Assembly (NCBI GenBank): GCA_023424395.1
Contig: JAFADY010000011.1
Location: 1 to 14,039, forward strand
DNA length: 14,039 nt
From: Bacteroidota bacterium
GTDB lineage: Bacteria > Bacteroidota > Bacteroidia > Bacteroidales > Dysgonomonadaceae
Direction: 5' to 3'
Program-made: the position numbers and the translations under genes
The notes under the pieces: model-generated
What the model saw: the letters and a program-made list of their open reading frames with translations, nothing else
Database searches by the model: none
Told to the model about the DNA's origin: nothing
Shown here: piece after piece, positions 13,922-14,039 of the stretch
How the letters are laid out: each line of letters opens with the position of its first letter
Numbering within the stretch: position 1 is the first letter of the stretch

Positions 13922-14024
13922 TGCAATCCGCTTCGCTCCTTGCACAGCATCGGCGGGAGCTTCGCTCAAGAGGTGTTCGCCGCTTCGCGGACTTCACACA
14001 TCTTGAGCTTTACGCAAGGCTCCC
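13914..14024 (+). repeat. Gene-free hairpin cluster after the last site (possible empty mini-cassette)
   Basis: CGATGCTGTGCAA (13914-13926) and TTGCACAGCATCG (13940-13952) are a perfect 13-bp inverted repeat around 13 nt. A second palindrome follows directly: GGGAGC and GCTCAAGA (13955-13971) pair with TCTTGAGC and GCTCCC (14001-14024), with a CCGCTTCGCGG tip. The order, complementary start and end and then an imperfect palindrome, repeats the cassette plan with no gene inside. No T tract follows. The window ends 15 bases later. Confidence 0.4.
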
Positions 14025-14039
14025 CACGAAATAATTAAA

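Larger units (their letters stand above)
5977..14024. mobile_element. Integron-like cassette platform (recombinase, attI-like point, three gene cassettes)
   Basis: A minus-strand tyrosine recombinase faces away from three plus-strand gene units, each closed by an attC-like palindrome. A promoter ends at the first junction. Unit boundaries inferred from complementary ends are about 7226-8276, 8277-12824 and 12825-13915, plus a gene-free unit after 13915. The units look more AT-rich than the upstream core genes. The left chromosomal side is hemW; the right end of the platform is outside the window or near its edge. The component sites are listed separately. The call rests on repeat logic and layout, not on homology to known integrons. 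Confidence 0.7.

Noticed and set aside
5977..14024. CRISPR array or prophage
   Set aside because: The repeats are kilobases apart and separated by full genes; there are no cas, capsid, tail or lysis genes.

Overview
The window looks like a chromosomal segment from Bacteroidota, most likely Bacteroidales. It carries an archaeal-type prolyl-tRNA synthetase of the kind that phylum uses. Gene starts have TAnnTTTG-type -7 elements instead of TATAAT, and Shine-Dalgarno sequences are weak. No 16S sequence is present, so this is an inference from gene content.

Bases 1-5886 are ordinary core genome: the edge of a probable transposase gene on the minus strand, then proS with its terminator, then a tryptophanase-family PLP lyase with its terminator. 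A tight three-gene run follows: an exported glycerophosphodiester phosphodiesterase, a small RelA/SpoT-type HD hydrolase, and hemW. The last three overlap or abut and probably form one operon.

Bases 5977-14039 are different. A tyrosine recombinase on the minus strand points away from a string of plus-strand genes. Between them is a Bacteroidota promoter whose predicted start lies at the motif GTTGGCGGTA. Downstream are three gene units: a lincosamide-nucleotidyltransferase-like gene; a restriction-modification enzyme plus a PLD-family protein; and an aminoglycoside-6-adenylyltransferase-like gene. Each unit ends in a long imperfect palindrome. Three such sites are present. They share geometry (a 2-3 nt left spacer, a 17-19 bp stem with a conserved A.C mismatch, and a 6 nt right spacer ending in CC before G). 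The first bases of each unit are complementary to the bases that open the palindrome at its own end (10/10, 8/9 and 13/14). This is the logic of integron cassettes and attC sites, and the layout (divergent integrase, promoter, attI-like point, cassettes) is that of an integron.

The recombinase nevertheless shows no IntI-specific insert and has an unusual N-terminal domain. The sites are 131-194 bp and their boundary complementarity extends beyond the usual 7 bases. I read the region as an integron-like cassette platform of Bacteroidota run by a non-IntI recombinase, carrying drug-modification-like and anti-phage-like cargo. The defence module is further bracketed by a second, unrelated pair of covarying hairpins. 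An apparently gene-free mini-unit begins after the third site and runs to the window end.
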